A DNA stretch of 64,000 nt from Burkholderiales bacterium (lineage in GTDB: Bacteria; Pseudomonadota; Gammaproteobacteria; Burkholderiales; Nitrosomonadaceae), in contig JACKLR010000002.1 of the NCBI GenBank assembly GCA_024235795.1, forward strand, positions 620,001 to 684,000. The letters run 5' to 3'. Positions within the stretch are counted from its first letter, which is position 1. Each line of letters starts with the position of its first letter. The position numbers and the translations under genes were made by a program. Below are positions 18,789-27,526 of this stretch, one piece after another. Under the pieces are notes generated by a model. That model had not been told where the DNA came from and did not search any database. It was given only the letters and a program-made list of their open reading frames with translations.

Positions 18789-19994
18789 ATGAGTGATGTA
18801 CATTCACCTTCAGTTGTTGTCGATCAGGAGCAACTAAAACTTGCGTTTGCAGCTTTTAATGAAGCGTCTGAACAGTTGTCCGGCGTATATCAGGATTTGC
18901 AATTCCAAGTGGAGCAACTAACGTATGAGCTTGCACTTGCCAATGGTGAACTGCATCGGCAACTTGCTGCAAAAGAAGTTTTATCTCAAAAATTAACAAT
19001 GTTATTAAACACGTTGCCTGGTGGTGTTATTGCATTAGACGCGAATACTTGTATTGAACAGATTAATCCTGCTGCCAGTGTAATGTTGGGTGATTCTTTG
19101 GTTGGCATGTCCTGGCAGAGCATTATTGATGAGCGTTTGATTCCAACCGCAGTAGCTAATGAATGGAAGGTTAAAGGGAATTCTGATGAAACTGTCGTAA
19201 ATACAGAACGCCGCATTCATATAGAGAGCAGTCCTGTAGATTCAGCTGGCCGGCAAATTTTGCTCGTTCACGATATTACTGAAGCACATGCATTGCAAGA
19301 GCAGGTAAGACGTAATCAACGTTTAACCTCTATGGGAGAAATGGCGGCGAATCTGGCGCACCAGTTACGCACGCCGCTTTCTAGCGCCTTACTGTATGCC
19401 TCACATTTGGGTAATGATGCATTAACGTCAGACGAACGCCAAAAATTTGCAGCCAAAACAATCGAGCGAATAAAACACTTGGAGCATTTGACTGGAGATA
19501 TGTTGCGTTTTGTGAAAGGTGAGGCCGCACAGCTCGAATCAGTCAAGATGAGTGCGTTACTCGTTGAGTTACGTCAAGTTGTTGAACCGCAGATCAAGCA
19601 CGCGGGCATGTATTTTGTTATCCACGATAATAGCCAGAGTATCAGTTTGGTGACAGATCACAAGGCATTATGTGGCGCATTGATTAATCTTCTTGAAAAT
19701 GCCATACAGGCCTCTGATCAAGGCGATGAAATCACATTGAGTTGTGATTTGGTAAGGGATGATGTGGTATTTACAGTACACGATAATGGTTCTGGTATTG
19801 ATCATGCATTGCGAGAGCGTTTATTTGAGCCATTTTTTACAACGCGCTCAGAAGGGACAGGTTTAGGTTTGGCTATTGTGCGTGCAGTGATCCAGTCGAT
19901 GGGAGGGCGTGTTGAAGTGAATTCGGAGCCTAATGCGGGAAGTGAGTTTATTATTTTTTTGCCAAAAAATACAAGCGTTACTGATTGTGTATGA
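18789..19994 (+). CDS. fleS: Flagellar sensor histidine kinase FleS/FlrB
   Basis: This is the kinase partner of the sigma-54 activator encoded next. The 401-residue protein is soluble, with no membrane helix. It has an N-terminal coiled coil, a PAS domain (LLNTLPGGVIALDANTCIEQ, residues about 75-170), a HisKA domain with the phosphoacceptor in NLAHQLRTPLSSAL, and an HATPase domain with the N box (LINLLENAIQAS) and G boxes (HDNGSGID, GTGLGLAIV). A cytoplasmic PAS kinase next to an NtrC-type regulator and fliE is the FleS/FlrB pattern of polar-flagellum cascades. Confidence 0.88.
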   Translation: MSDVHSPSVVVDQEQLKLAFAAFNEASEQLSGVYQDLQFQVEQLTYELALANGELHRQLAAKEVLSQKLTMLLNTLPGGVIALDANTCIEQINPAASVMLGDSLVGMSWQSIIDERLIPTAVANEWKVKGNSDETVVNTERRIHIESSPVDSAGRQILLVHDITEAHALQEQVRRNQRLTSMGEMAANLAHQLRTPLSSALLYASHLGNDALTSDERQKFAAKTIERIKHLEHLTGDMLRFVKGEAAQLESVKMSALLVELRQVVEPQIKHAGMYFVIHDNSQSISLVTDHKALCGALINLLENAIQASDQGDEITLSCDLVRDDVVFTVHDNGSGIDHALRERLFEPFFTTRSEGTGLGLAIVRAVIQSMGGRVEVNSEPNAGSEFIIFLPKNTSVTDCV

Positions 19995-20015
19995 AGTGCG
20001 GGAGGCGCTGGAAAC

Positions 20016-21347
20016 GTGAAGGCTAAAGCAATGAAAAAATTACCTGTTCTGGTTGTGGAAGATGATCAAGACCTGCTTGAAGCAGTGTGTACAACGATAA
20101 AACTGGCAGGATACCAGTCGTTTGCCGCCGCTGATGGTATTGAAGCTATGGCTTTGCTGCAGGAAAATGAGTTTGGCATGGTGGTAAGCGATGTTCAGAT
20201 GAAACCGATTGATGGCATTACGTTGTTACAAAGAATTAAGGTGTTAAATCCAGATATGCCGGTATTGCTAATGACGGCCTACGGGGAAATTGATCGAGCT
20301 ATCACCGCGATGCGTAGCGGCGCCTGTGATTATTTGCTCAAACCATTTGAACCGGATAGTTTGTTGGCGTATATAGAGCGATATGCATTGACATACGCTG
20401 AAGACGATGGTCACATGATTGCTAAAGATCCACATATGCGTGCCTTATTATCGCTGGCAAAACGCGTTGCCAAATCGTCGGCTACTGTTATGCTTACAGG
20501 GGAAAGCGGCAGTGGAAAGGAAGTCGTTGCCCGTTTTATTCATCAATATTCAAATCGTTCAGAAAGACCCTTTATTGCTATCAATTGTGCTGCGATTCCT
20601 GAAAATCTTCTGGAGGCAACACTTTTTGGTTATGAGAAAGGCGCCTTTACGGGCGCAACCCAGGCGCAACCTGGGAAATTCGAGCAGGCTGAAGGCGGAA
20701 CCTTGTTGCTTGATGAAGTTTCCGAAATGCCGCTGGAGCTGCAGGCAAAATTGCTTCGTGTATTGCAGGAAAGAGAAGTTGAGCGAGTTGGCGGACATAA
20801 AATCATTAAACTGAATTTTCGGCTTCTGGCAACTTCAAATCGTGATATGCTGGAACTAGTAAAAAGCGGAAAATTTAGAGAAGATTTATATTACCGATTA
20901 AATGTTTTTCCGGTTAAAGTTCCTTCACTTAGAGAACGACCCCAAGATATTGAGCCATTGGCACAGCATTTTCTGAAGACGGGTAATGAAGATTCCGAGC
21001 AATCCTTTGTGCAAGAATTATCTGCGGAAGCAATTTTAAAACTAAAACACTATCAATGGCCGGGCAATGTTAGGGAACTTGAGAATGTGATGCAACGCGC
21101 TATGATACTAGCAACAAACGCGATTGAAGCCGAGCATATTTGTTTGCCAGAAATTGATGCTAATCCGCCGCAAGGCGATGTGCCTGTTGAATCAGCGGCT
21201 CTGGATATGAAAGCGCTTGAAAAAAAGCATATTCTGGAGACACTTGAAGCGGTTAATGGTTCTCGCAAATTAGCCGTTCAAAGGTTAGGAATTTCAGAGC
21301 GAACGCTACGTTATAAATTACAGCAATATCGAGAAAATGTGCTTTAG
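20016..21347 (+). CDS. fleR: Sigma-54-dependent flagellar response regulator FleR/FlrC
   Basis: This is an NtrC-type activator of middle flagellar genes. The 443-residue protein has a receiver domain (VVEDDQD acidic pocket; phospho-aspartate in VVSDVQMKP), an AAA+ sigma-54 activation domain with Walker A GESGSGKE, the sigma-54 contact loop KGAFTGAT and Walker B GGTLLLDEVSEM, and a C-terminal Fis-type HTH (NGSRKLAVQRLGISERTLRY). The GTG start at 20016 follows GGGAGG; an ATG five codons later is possible. It is 21 bases downstream of fleS. A sigma-54-like promoter upstream of flgB is a plausible target. Confidence 0.9.
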   Translation: MKAKAMKKLPVLVVEDDQDLLEAVCTTIKLAGYQSFAAADGIEAMALLQENEFGMVVSDVQMKPIDGITLLQRIKVLNPDMPVLLMTAYGEIDRAITAMRSGACDYLLKPFEPDSLLAYIERYALTYAEDDGHMIAKDPHMRALLSLAKRVAKSSATVMLTGESGSGKEVVARFIHQYSNRSERPFIAINCAAIPENLLEATLFGYEKGAFTGATQAQPGKFEQAEGGTLLLDEVSEMPLELQAKLLRVLQEREVERVGGHKIIKLNFRLLATSNRDMLELVKSGKFREDLYYRLNVFPVKVPSLRERPQDIEPLAQHFLKTGNEDSEQSFVQELSAEAILKLKHYQWPGNVRELENVMQRAMILATNAIEAEHICLPEIDANPPQGDVPVESAALDMKALEKKHILETLEAVNGSRKLAVQRLGISERTLRYKLQQYRENVL

Positions 21348-21460
21348 GCGAATTATTTACTTGAGTCAGTTTTATGATTTTGCTGTATGATTGAGGCCTG
21401 CATTGTTCTGATTTTTTGTAATTATTTTACGGGTTGATTTTCTGGTAATGGATTCTAATT

Positions 21461-21784
21461 ATGGATAGATCTGGAATCGATAATATACTTGCACAACTGC
21501 AGGCAACTTCTGCGCTAACTTCTGGCGTAAATAAACAGACAGAAGACAATGAAGCGGTCAAAGTGAATTTTAATGAAACTTTGAAAGCCGCAATTGATAA
21601 GGTGAACGATGCACAGCAGACTGCAGGTCAGTTAAGCAGAGATTTTGTAAGTGGTGAATCCAATACGGATTTGCATGAAGTAATGATTTCTCTACAAAAG
21701 GCTAATGTGTCCTTTCAGTCTATGGTACAAGTTCGTAATAAATTGGTAACGGCTTACCAGGAAATCATGAATATGCAGGTATAA
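21461..21784 (+). CDS. fliE: Flagellar hook-basal body adapter FliE
   Basis: FliE connects the MS ring to the rod. The 107-residue product ends with the conserved segment DLHEVMISLQKANVSFQSMV followed by QVRNKLVTAYQEIMNMQV. In many bacteria fliE is the first gene of the fliEFGHIJK operon. Here it stands alone on the opposite strand, downstream of fleSR and about 3 kb from fliF. It has its own 113-base upstream region, in which no sigma-54 site is obvious. Confidence 0.93.
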   Translation: MDRSGIDNILAQLQATSALTSGVNKQTEDNEAVKVNFNETLKAAIDKVNDAQQTAGQLSRDFVSGESNTDLHEVMISLQKANVSFQSMVQVRNKLVTAYQEIMNMQV

Positions 21785-21960
21785 CTGTTTTCATACACAT
21801 ATCTGCCTTAATCTGCATACTCTTTTTATCACTAAGTTTATATTCAGTGCCAGGAGCAAGTTATGATAACCATGCTTGCCCCAGTTTTTTTAATTGATTT
21901 GCTTGTACAGATAAAACAGGTTGAGTGATTTGAAGTCTAAGAAGAAAAGGTGCTTTAATT

Positions 21961-23109
21961 TTGCAACAGAAAGAAGATTTATTTGCGCACCAAGATACAC
22001 TTGCTCGCTTGCATGAGGATATTCCGCTATCCGATAAACTAAGTTTTATCCACCAAATTATTCTTCAGGATTTTCCTTTTGTGAGTCGTTTGGCCATTGC
22101 GCTCTATGATGAGCAAACAGAGATGCTCAAGACCTATGCGCATAGTACAGAAGGTAATGAAAATCCTGTTGTTACCTATGAGGCACCGCTTGGTGCTGCA
22201 CCGTCACTAAGGGAAATTATTGAGCATCGCCGCCCACGCCTGGTACAGGATTTAGACATTTTTTCCAAGGGCAAACATGAACACACCAAACTGATAGCTG
22301 CCAAAGGGTATAAAGCCAGTTATACCATGCCGTTGTATCAAAGCGGCGCTTTTGTTGGTTTTCTGTTTTTCAATTCTTTTGAAGAACATCCATTTACACC
22401 TAAAGTCTTACGTCAGATCGATATCTATGGTCATTTGATTGCACTGATGGTGATCAATGAATTAACGGCGATTCGGACGCTTGTGTCTGCAGTGCAAGCA
22501 ACGCGCAGTATGACGCATTACCGCGATGTTGAAACAGGCATGCATATTGATCGTACCGCCCATTATGCACGCCTTATCGCGCGTGAGATTGCTGCAGACT
22601 ACAATATCAGTGATGAACAGATTGAACATATATTTTTGTTTTCACCGCTGCATGATGTCGGCAAGATCGGTATTCCAGACAGTATTTTACGTAAACCGGG
22701 AAAACTGAATGATGAAGAATTCAATATCATGAAGACTCATCCAGGAAAGGGTCGTGAGATTATTGATGCTATTCTTGAAGATTTCAGTTTGTATGCATTG
22801 GGCTATGTAAATATCATGCGGAACATTGCTGAATATCATCATGAAGCTGTTGATGGCAGTGGCTACCCTAAAGGGCTCAAAGGCGATGAAATCCCGATTG
22901 AAGCACGTATTAGCGCTGTTGCCGATGTGTTTGACGCGTTAACTTCGCGTCGCACCTATAAAGTACCCTGGAGCAATGAAAAAGCGTTTGCATTGCTCAA
23001 ACAACTGTCCAATACCAAACTCGATCGTGATTGTGTAAATGCCTTGCTAAAGAATCCCGAAAAGATACTGGAAATTCAGCAGCGTTTTCGTGATGAAGAA
23101 CCGCTTTGA
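21961..23109 (+). CDS. GAF and HD-GYP domain protein, candidate cyclic-di-GMP phosphodiesterase
   Basis: HD-GYP proteins hydrolyse the second messenger cyclic-di-GMP, which controls motility versus attachment. The 382-residue protein has an N-terminal GAF-like sensor domain (residues about 20-150) and then an HD-GYP domain. The HD pair is in FSPLHDVGKIGIPDSIL and the GYP motif in HHEAVDGSGYPKGLKGDEIP, so the catalytic set looks complete. The TTG start at 21961 follows AAGAAAAGG. It is the last chromosome-core gene before the scarred accessory zone. Its nearness to flagellar genes fits a motility role, but that is inference. Confidence 0.85.
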   Translation: MQQKEDLFAHQDTLARLHEDIPLSDKLSFIHQIILQDFPFVSRLAIALYDEQTEMLKTYAHSTEGNENPVVTYEAPLGAAPSLREIIEHRRPRLVQDLDIFSKGKHEHTKLIAAKGYKASYTMPLYQSGAFVGFLFFNSFEEHPFTPKVLRQIDIYGHLIALMVINELTAIRTLVSAVQATRSMTHYRDVETGMHIDRTAHYARLIAREIAADYNISDEQIEHIFLFSPLHDVGKIGIPDSILRKPGKLNDEEFNIMKTHPGKGREIIDAILEDFSLYALGYVNIMRNIAEYHHEAVDGSGYPKGLKGDEIPIEARISAVADVFDALTSRRTYKVPWSNEKAFALLKQLSNTKLDRDCVNALLKNPEKILEIQQRFRDEEPL

Positions 23110-23146
23110 TCGAATCTTGCTTACATCAGTTGAGTGTTGATCAGGT

Positions 23147-23248
23147 TTAATTCAGTCGTGCTGTGTCCATTTTTGCGAACCATAAACTCAATAAAATACC
23201 TGCCAAGGTGCCCAATATGATTTGAGTGTTCAGCGATAGCTTTTTCAT
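23147..23248 (-). pseudogene. N-terminal fragment of a cation symporter-like gene
   Basis: A 33-codon reading frame begins MKKLSLNTQIILGTLAGILL and stops soon after. This start resembles the first transmembrane helix of dicarboxylate/amino-acid:cation symporters, proteins of more than 400 residues. Nothing matching the rest follows in any frame, so it is read as a truncated leftover. It abuts the decayed umuC and marks where ordinary chromosome gives way to rearranged DNA. The family assignment is weak because so little is left. Confidence 0.35.
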
Positions 23249-23285
23249 TTTTATTGGATTCGTGTAGTTTGGCGCGGCAGCCAGG

Positions 23286-23785
23286 TCAATGACAGTATGC
23301 TGATGCCAGTTCCTTCCATACAGTCGTATAGCAGGGCGATTTGTGTCTTTGTTTCATATGCCAGTTTTTCACTATTCCTGCACCTGCGAGAGACAAGGTG
23401 TCTTTTCCCATTCTTCGATTGATTAAATCGATTGTTTCCGTGAGTGACTGGGTCTTGTTTGCTGTGGCGGTTGTGTCGTCCGTAAACAATGTGGTCTGTT
23501 GCATGCCTGCAGGTATCAGATTCATTAATATAACGCCAGCCTTGCCATAACGGTAACCCGGCCGGTAGATGCGTTTCAAACCCCATAGCGCCGCTTGTAC
23601 GAATTTGGTCGTATCACAGGCAGGCTCACTTAATCTGTTGCCTGCCTGAAGTCGTTTCGTCGAGTTGTAGGATGGAAATGCCGCGAAATTCCATGGCGGT
23701 GCGCTTTGTGGTCACTGAAAACATGCGGCCGATAAAATCGGCGTCTGCCTGTTTAAGCGCCAAAGCGAAATCCTGCAATCCAAAC
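23286..23785 (-). pseudogene. umuC: Decayed umuC (DNA polymerase V catalytic subunit) remnant
   Basis: Two pieces of UmuC, a Y-family translesion polymerase, lie in different frames. The upstream piece (about 23,785-23,626) reads ALKQADADFIGRMFSVTTKR and then TAMEFRGISILQL, matching the mid-protein RFSVV..RT..ELRGI region and ending at GRQQI before a stop. The second piece (about 23,625-23,286) reads RLSEPACDTTKFVQAALWGL and then KRIYRPGYRYGKAGVILMNL, the well-known C-terminus. About 100 residues between them are missing, and so is the whole N-terminal catalytic half. An 8-base inverted repeat (CAGGCAGG at 23,617 and CCTGCCTG at 23,641) flanks the internal deletion point. Confidence 0.8.
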
Positions 23786-23904
23786 AGACTTTCAGTGAAG
23801 CATTGGAAGACAAGAATCTCCCGATCATGGTGCGCCAGCGCCTGAACATTATTAAGAAGCAGCTCTTTACCAGTATTGAAAACGTTGCTGCCGTGTTGAC
23901 ATGA
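23769..23904 (+). pseudogene. traL: 3' remnant of IncP-type traL
   Basis: On the plus strand a frame without a start codon reads ILQSKQTFSEALEDKNLPIM, then VRQRLNIIKKQLF, and ends at TGA 23,902-23,904. This closely resembles the C-terminus of IncP TraL, a ParA-like ATPase of the relaxosome operon traK-traL-traM. The nucleotide-binding N-terminus is gone. The stop overlaps the traM ATG (ATGA), exactly as expected for intact traL-traM. The remnant butts against the opposing umuC remnant near 23,770-23,785. Confidence 0.75.
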
Positions 23905-24326
23905 ATGACGAACTGGATGCACTGATCAAAAGAATCGCTTCGGAACACGGCGTTGCTTTGTCGCAGGACGATCCGGTGCTGATGATGCATACATTGAACA
24001 AAGTGCTGCTGGAGCAAAATCAGCAAGCGCATGCGCAACTGTTAAGCCAGTACGAAGCTGTGCTGCAGGAAAATTTTAACCAATGGCATTTATACGTCAG
24101 TAAAAAAACTAATGCATTAATCGCTGCGCAACAAAACAATGCCAGCAACATAAACGACCAGACCGTCGAACAATGCGTGCAGCTGATCAACGAGAAAATC
24201 AGGATCGCAATCAATCATGAGATCCGTGATTTCACCAGAATCTCCAGACAGGCAGCCATTATGAATTTATTGGCTGCAGTTCTGGTTTTAATTTCGGTTG
24301 TGTTGGTTTTTGTAGTTCTGAGCTAA
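23901..24326 (+). CDS. traM: IncP-type conjugal transfer protein TraM
   Basis: The 141-residue product starts MNDELDALIKRIASEHGVAL and continues SQDDPVLMMHTLNKVLLEQN, close to IncP-1 TraM. It has a helical middle and one C-terminal membrane helix (residues about 120-140, NLLAAVLVLISVVLVFVVL). In IncP plasmids traM lies in the relaxosome leader operon and improves transfer; its biochemical role is poorly defined. Here it appears intact, but its upstream partner traL is only a stump and no oriT, traK, traJ or traI is in the window. It may therefore be a relic with no promoter of its own. Confidence 0.8.
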   Translation: MNDELDALIKRIASEHGVALSQDDPVLMMHTLNKVLLEQNQQAHAQLLSQYEAVLQENFNQWHLYVSKKTNALIAAQQNNASNINDQTVEQCVQLINEKIRIAINHEIRDFTRISRQAAIMNLLAAVLVLISVVLVFVVLS

Positions 24327-24513
24327 AAAACAATATGCACTAAGAATGCTTTTGCTGGTAATGGAGAAGATAAAAATTCACGACTATTCGAAAAGCAGTG
24401 GAGTTAGAGAGATGAGTGAAACGAATTTGACCCTAAGCAAAATAATTAGGCCCTACGAAAGTACGGAAGAGGTTGACCCAGTGGTGGCTGCACAAATTAT
24501 CGGAGTAAAAGTA

Positions 24514-25640
24514 TACTCACCACACTTCAAATTTCGGCACTCAAGTGCAATCGATAATCTGAAAATTATCGGTCAACAAGGAACGTAACGATTCTTTATA
24601 GCGCTCTGGGGAGGCAAAAAAATCATCACAAGCTTGCTTGAACAGAGCAAAAGTTTCATAGTACTTGCCATATAGGATTTCCTTCTTGAAGAACCGCCAA
24701 AAACGTTCAATCAGGTTTAGATTGGGTGCATATGGCGGCAAGAAGATTAATTCGATCTTTGAACCTAACAAGTAATCGGTGACGATCTGTGAACGGTAAT
24801 AACGGGCATTATCGCAGATGACGTAAATGCTGGCAGCAGCAGGATGCTGTTGCTCGATCTGTTGTAACAACTCTACTGTGGATTGCGCATTGATAGCGTC
24901 ATCATAACGGACAATCGGATAGAGTCCGGCGCAATTGATGGCTCCGTTGATATTGATACGCTGCCGCCCCGTGTTGCTGCGAATTCCATATTCCTGGCCA
25001 CGCTTGATCCAGCCATATCCCGCGATCGGGTTATGGTGCGGATGTGTGGCATCCATGAAATAAATTGGATCATCCGGTGCCTTTTCTGCTTTCAGGTTTT
25101 GATACCGTTCAACAAAATCCCTTTGCTGATCAACGTTGGCTTTGCCAGGAATCAACTTGGGCTTTTTGTATACGTATCCCAATCGATGTAATAGTTGTGT
25201 CATGCCGCTTTCGCTGTATGCAACCTGCCACGTCTGTTCGACGTAATATGCGACTTCCTTCGCGGTAAGATAGAGATTCTTACTCAGATGCTGATCTAGA
25301 AACTGCAGTTGTGCTTTTGTTAGCGCAGCTTCGCTGCCACCAGCATCATTTTGCTGCAATGCAGCTAAACCGCCTTTGCGATAACGCTTAAAGTGATTGC
25401 GGACAGTTTCACGGTCAATCAACAACGCTTCCGCAATCTTCGTAACCGACCACCCTTTGCCTAACAGGTAAACAGCTTTTACCCGGTCAGCATAACGTTT
25501 GTCGATAGCATGGCGATGTTCAAACTCTAAATCATCGAGTTCTTGATTGGTTAAATTGTAGTGTGAAGACATCAAGCAATTTTATTCTATTCATGACCTT
25601 ATTGCACTATGTTAAATCAAATTTTTATTCACGATTAGTA
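24514..25640 (-). mobile_element. IS630-family insertion sequence, complete
   Basis: This element of about 1.13 kb carries one intact transposase gene. Its ends were set by reconstructing the interrupted host gene: TA at 24,512-24,513 on the left and TA at 25,641-25,642 on the right form the TA target duplication typical of IS630. Read inward, both ends begin TACT and share an AAATTT block and AGTGCAAT about 30-40 bases in, but the inverted repeat is imperfect. The boundaries could be off by a base or two. Confidence 0.75.
24541..25575 (-). CDS. IS630-family transposase
   Basis: This is a 344-residue DDE transposase. It has an N-terminal HTH (GWSVTKIAEALLIDRETVRN, then HFKRYRKGGLAALQQ), a linker HTH region, and a catalytic domain with Asp in YFMDATHPHHN, Asp in IYVICDNARYY, and Glu in PYAPNLNLIERFWRFFKKEI. 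The reading frame is complete from ATG to stop and fills almost the whole element. It is most likely active or recently active. Confidence 0.92.
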   Translation of the reverse strand: MMSSHYNLTNQELDDLEFEHRHAIDKRYADRVKAVYLLGKGWSVTKIAEALLIDRETVRNHFKRYRKGGLAALQQNDAGGSEAALTKAQLQFLDQHLSKNLYLTAKEVAYYVEQTWQVAYSESGMTQLLHRLGYVYKKPKLIPGKANVDQQRDFVERYQNLKAEKAPDDPIYFMDATHPHHNPIAGYGWIKRGQEYGIRSNTGRQRININGAINCAGLYPIVRYDDAINAQSTVELLQQIEQQHPAAASIYVICDNARYYRSQIVTDYLLGSKIELIFLPPYAPNLNLIERFWRFFKKEILYGKYYETFALFKQACDDFFASPERYKESLRSLLTDNFQIIDCT

Positions 25641-26016
25641 TAAATACGCTTGCCTCATGGCGCTGCACAAAGAAGGAAATCATCCCTTTCTACAAAATAG
25701 GCAGCAAGATCAGGTACAAAATATCTGATTTGGTCGCCTGGAAAGAAAGCAAAAGAGTGTGCCGATAATGCGTATGGGTTTACATGTGGCCTGACACTTT
25801 TGGGCTTAAGGCGCGAACCGTAATGCCGGTATTCGACCAAAACCAGGCAGCCAATTTCTTTCGAGAAATTACTTAAAATTTGGTTTCGTTATGATGAAAT
25901 CTAAATCATTGTATTGTCATTGTAATTATGGAAATAACATGTAATTTGAAGTGTTTAATTTCATTTTTGACGTAACACATTGCGTCATTTCAAATGACTA
26001 ATTTTAATTAAGAAAT

Positions 26017-27295
26017 CACTGCTGTCCCGTTAACTTTTCTATCAAAACAAAGTTGGTTGGTTATCATATTTGAAGCGGTTATCAGGAGGATCGCCTCGCA
26101 AAAGAACCATGAGATCACGTTTTTCAAAAAGATTGAGCTGCAACAATCGTAGTATTTGTTGCATACTGATATGAATCTTTGACTGGAATTTGATAAACGC
26201 GATCAGCAAATAGACACATAAAGCGATCCAGATTTGAGTCATAACTGCATTTTTGCTGGTTCCGACAAACGATTTGATTTTAAGGTTCTGTTTGATCCAT
26301 TTGAAGAAAAGTTCCACCTGCCAGCGTGCCTTATAGACATCGGCAATGGTTCTGGCCGCCAGTTTGAAATGATTCGTCAGAAAAATATATTGCTTGCCGG
26401 TTTCTTGATCTCGATAGATGATGCGGCGTAATGGAATCGGACATTTTTTCACGGCATGATTACCGGTAAACATTATCGTCTGATCGCTGATTATTCCTTT
26501 GTTTTCCTGCACAGTGTGGTGCTCAATCACTTTGTAGCGGGTATTTGATTTAAGGCGGGTAACAAAATATACGCCTTTGTTTGTCAACTGGTTAAACCAG
26601 GCGTAATCCATGTAGCCTCTATCCATTGCCACGATACTGCCAGTTGGAAATGCCAGTGTGCGCCCAACTTCAATATCAGTCGTTTTTCCTTCCGTGATTA
26701 CGGTAAATTCAGGCAAATAACCGCTGTGATTGAGGCCGACATGCAACTTGATAGCACCTTTCGTAGTCCGAAAGTCAGCCCACGGAAAAACAGACAGGCA
26801 CAGATCAATGGTCGATGCATCCAGTGAATAAAGCGTGTTCTTGAAGCGGAATCGATGGCCTGGCGTCAGATGTTGGCAGTGACGCAACAACTTTCCAAAC
26901 AACGCCTCATACAAGCTATAGGGCTTGTTTTCATTCATGCGTGCAAGATTCGAGCGTGTCAGCTTTGCACTGCCAAGATGATACAGACGGTGCGCCTGCG
27001 CATTCACATTTCCTACGATATCGCGCAAACTGATACGGCCAGATAACTGAGCCATCACCATGATTACAAACTGGGACCAACGGGTAGCGGTGCGAAAAGA
27101 TCGCCCCGAATGATGGTGGTTTGCCAAAGACTCAAATTCATGTCTCGAAACAAATTTTAGAACTTGGGAAAGGATTGTATTACAATGTGCCATGGCCTGA
27201 TTCTCCAATCTTATTCAATAAGTTATCGTAAATCCTATTGTAACAATTTTGGTTGAATCAGGCCTCTTTGCTTATCTGTTAACGGGACAGCAGTG
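26017..27295 (-). mobile_element. IS4-family insertion sequence, complete with target duplication
   Basis: The element is 1,279 bases. It is bounded by perfect 18-base inverted repeats: CACTGCTGTCCCGTTAAC at 26,017-26,034 and its complement at 27,278-27,295. The 9 bases TTAAGAAAT occur directly outside both ends (26,008-26,016 and 27,296-27,304), a clean target-site duplication. The undamaged repeats and duplication point to a recent insertion. The only gene is the transposase. Confidence 0.93.
26042..27208 (-). CDS. IS4-family transposase
   Basis: The product is a 388-residue DDE transposase with an N-terminal DUF4372-like region, Asp in YSLDASTIDLCL, Asp in IVAMDRGYMDYAWF, and the IS4 YREK signature in YKARWQVELFFKWIKQNLKI. 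The frame is intact. Translation could start at 27,208 or five codons later at the Met of MAHCNTIL. It occupies nearly the full insertion sequence. Confidence 0.93.
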   Translation of the reverse strand: MENQAMAHCNTILSQVLKFVSRHEFESLANHHHSGRSFRTATRWSQFVIMVMAQLSGRISLRDIVGNVNAQAHRLYHLGSAKLTRSNLARMNENKPYSLYEALFGKLLRHCQHLTPGHRFRFKNTLYSLDASTIDLCLSVFPWADFRTTKGAIKLHVGLNHSGYLPEFTVITEGKTTDIEVGRTLAFPTGSIVAMDRGYMDYAWFNQLTNKGVYFVTRLKSNTRYKVIEHHTVQENKGIISDQTIMFTGNHAVKKCPIPLRRIIYRDQETGKQYIFLTNHFKLAARTIADVYKARWQVELFFKWIKQNLKIKSFVGTSKNAVMTQIWIALCVYLLIAFIKFQSKIHISMQQILRLLQLNLFEKRDLMVLLRGDPPDNRFKYDNQPTLF

Positions 27296-27489
27296 TTAAG
27301 AAATAAAGATCGCACTTGACTCCGAGAACTTTATAGAGGCAAGACACTTTGTCATACCCATTCTTCAGGGAGCGAACCTTGCATACAATCGAAGTTGATT
27401 TGTGTACAAACGGCTTGCCGTCCAAAACTCACCCAGATTTTATGGCGAAGTTTTATCAAAAAGATTGCTTTCTACACAGCGATACCATA

Positions 27490-27518
27490 GACTGATAATT
27501 CTCTGCTAATTATCAGTC
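27490..27518. promoter_or_regulatory. Inverted repeat, candidate toxin-antitoxin operator
   Basis: GACTGATAATT at 27,490-27,500 and AATTATCAGTC at 27,508-27,518 form perfect 11-base arms around a 7-base spacer. A further half-copy (AATTATCA) follows just before the antitoxin ATG at 27,527. Antitoxins of this type normally bind such palindromes and repress their own operon. The position over the expected promoter fits, but binding is inferred. Confidence 0.6.
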
Positions 27519-27526
27519 TAATTATC

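Larger units (their letters stand above)
24412..25768 (+). pseudogene. Excisionase/AlpA-like HTH gene split by an IS630 element
   Basis: The 5' part (24,412-24,513) starts at an ATG after GTGGAG and encodes a product ending VVAAQIIGVKV. The 3' part (25,643-25,768) resumes NTLASWRCTKKEIIPFYKIG and then SKIRYKISDLVAWKESKRV, ending at TAA. Joining them after removing the element and one TA copy gives an uninterrupted 75-residue protein. It shows the winged HTH of excisionase/AlpA-like regulators (AA-LGV turn, then IGxKIRY and DLxAW). The insertion surely abolishes function. Such proteins direct excision or activate mobile-element genes, consistent with an integrated element. Confidence 0.75.

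Noticed and set aside
23626..23922. 98-codon minus-strand frame as an intact hypothetical gene
   Set aside because: Only its second half matches UmuC and its first half is antisense to the traL/traM overlap, so it is an accidental fusion across a junction, reported as the umuC remnant.
24346..24588. 80-codon plus-strand frame as a complete protein
   Set aside because: Its last third reads into the IS630 end; rejoining across the element gives a better, recognisable protein.
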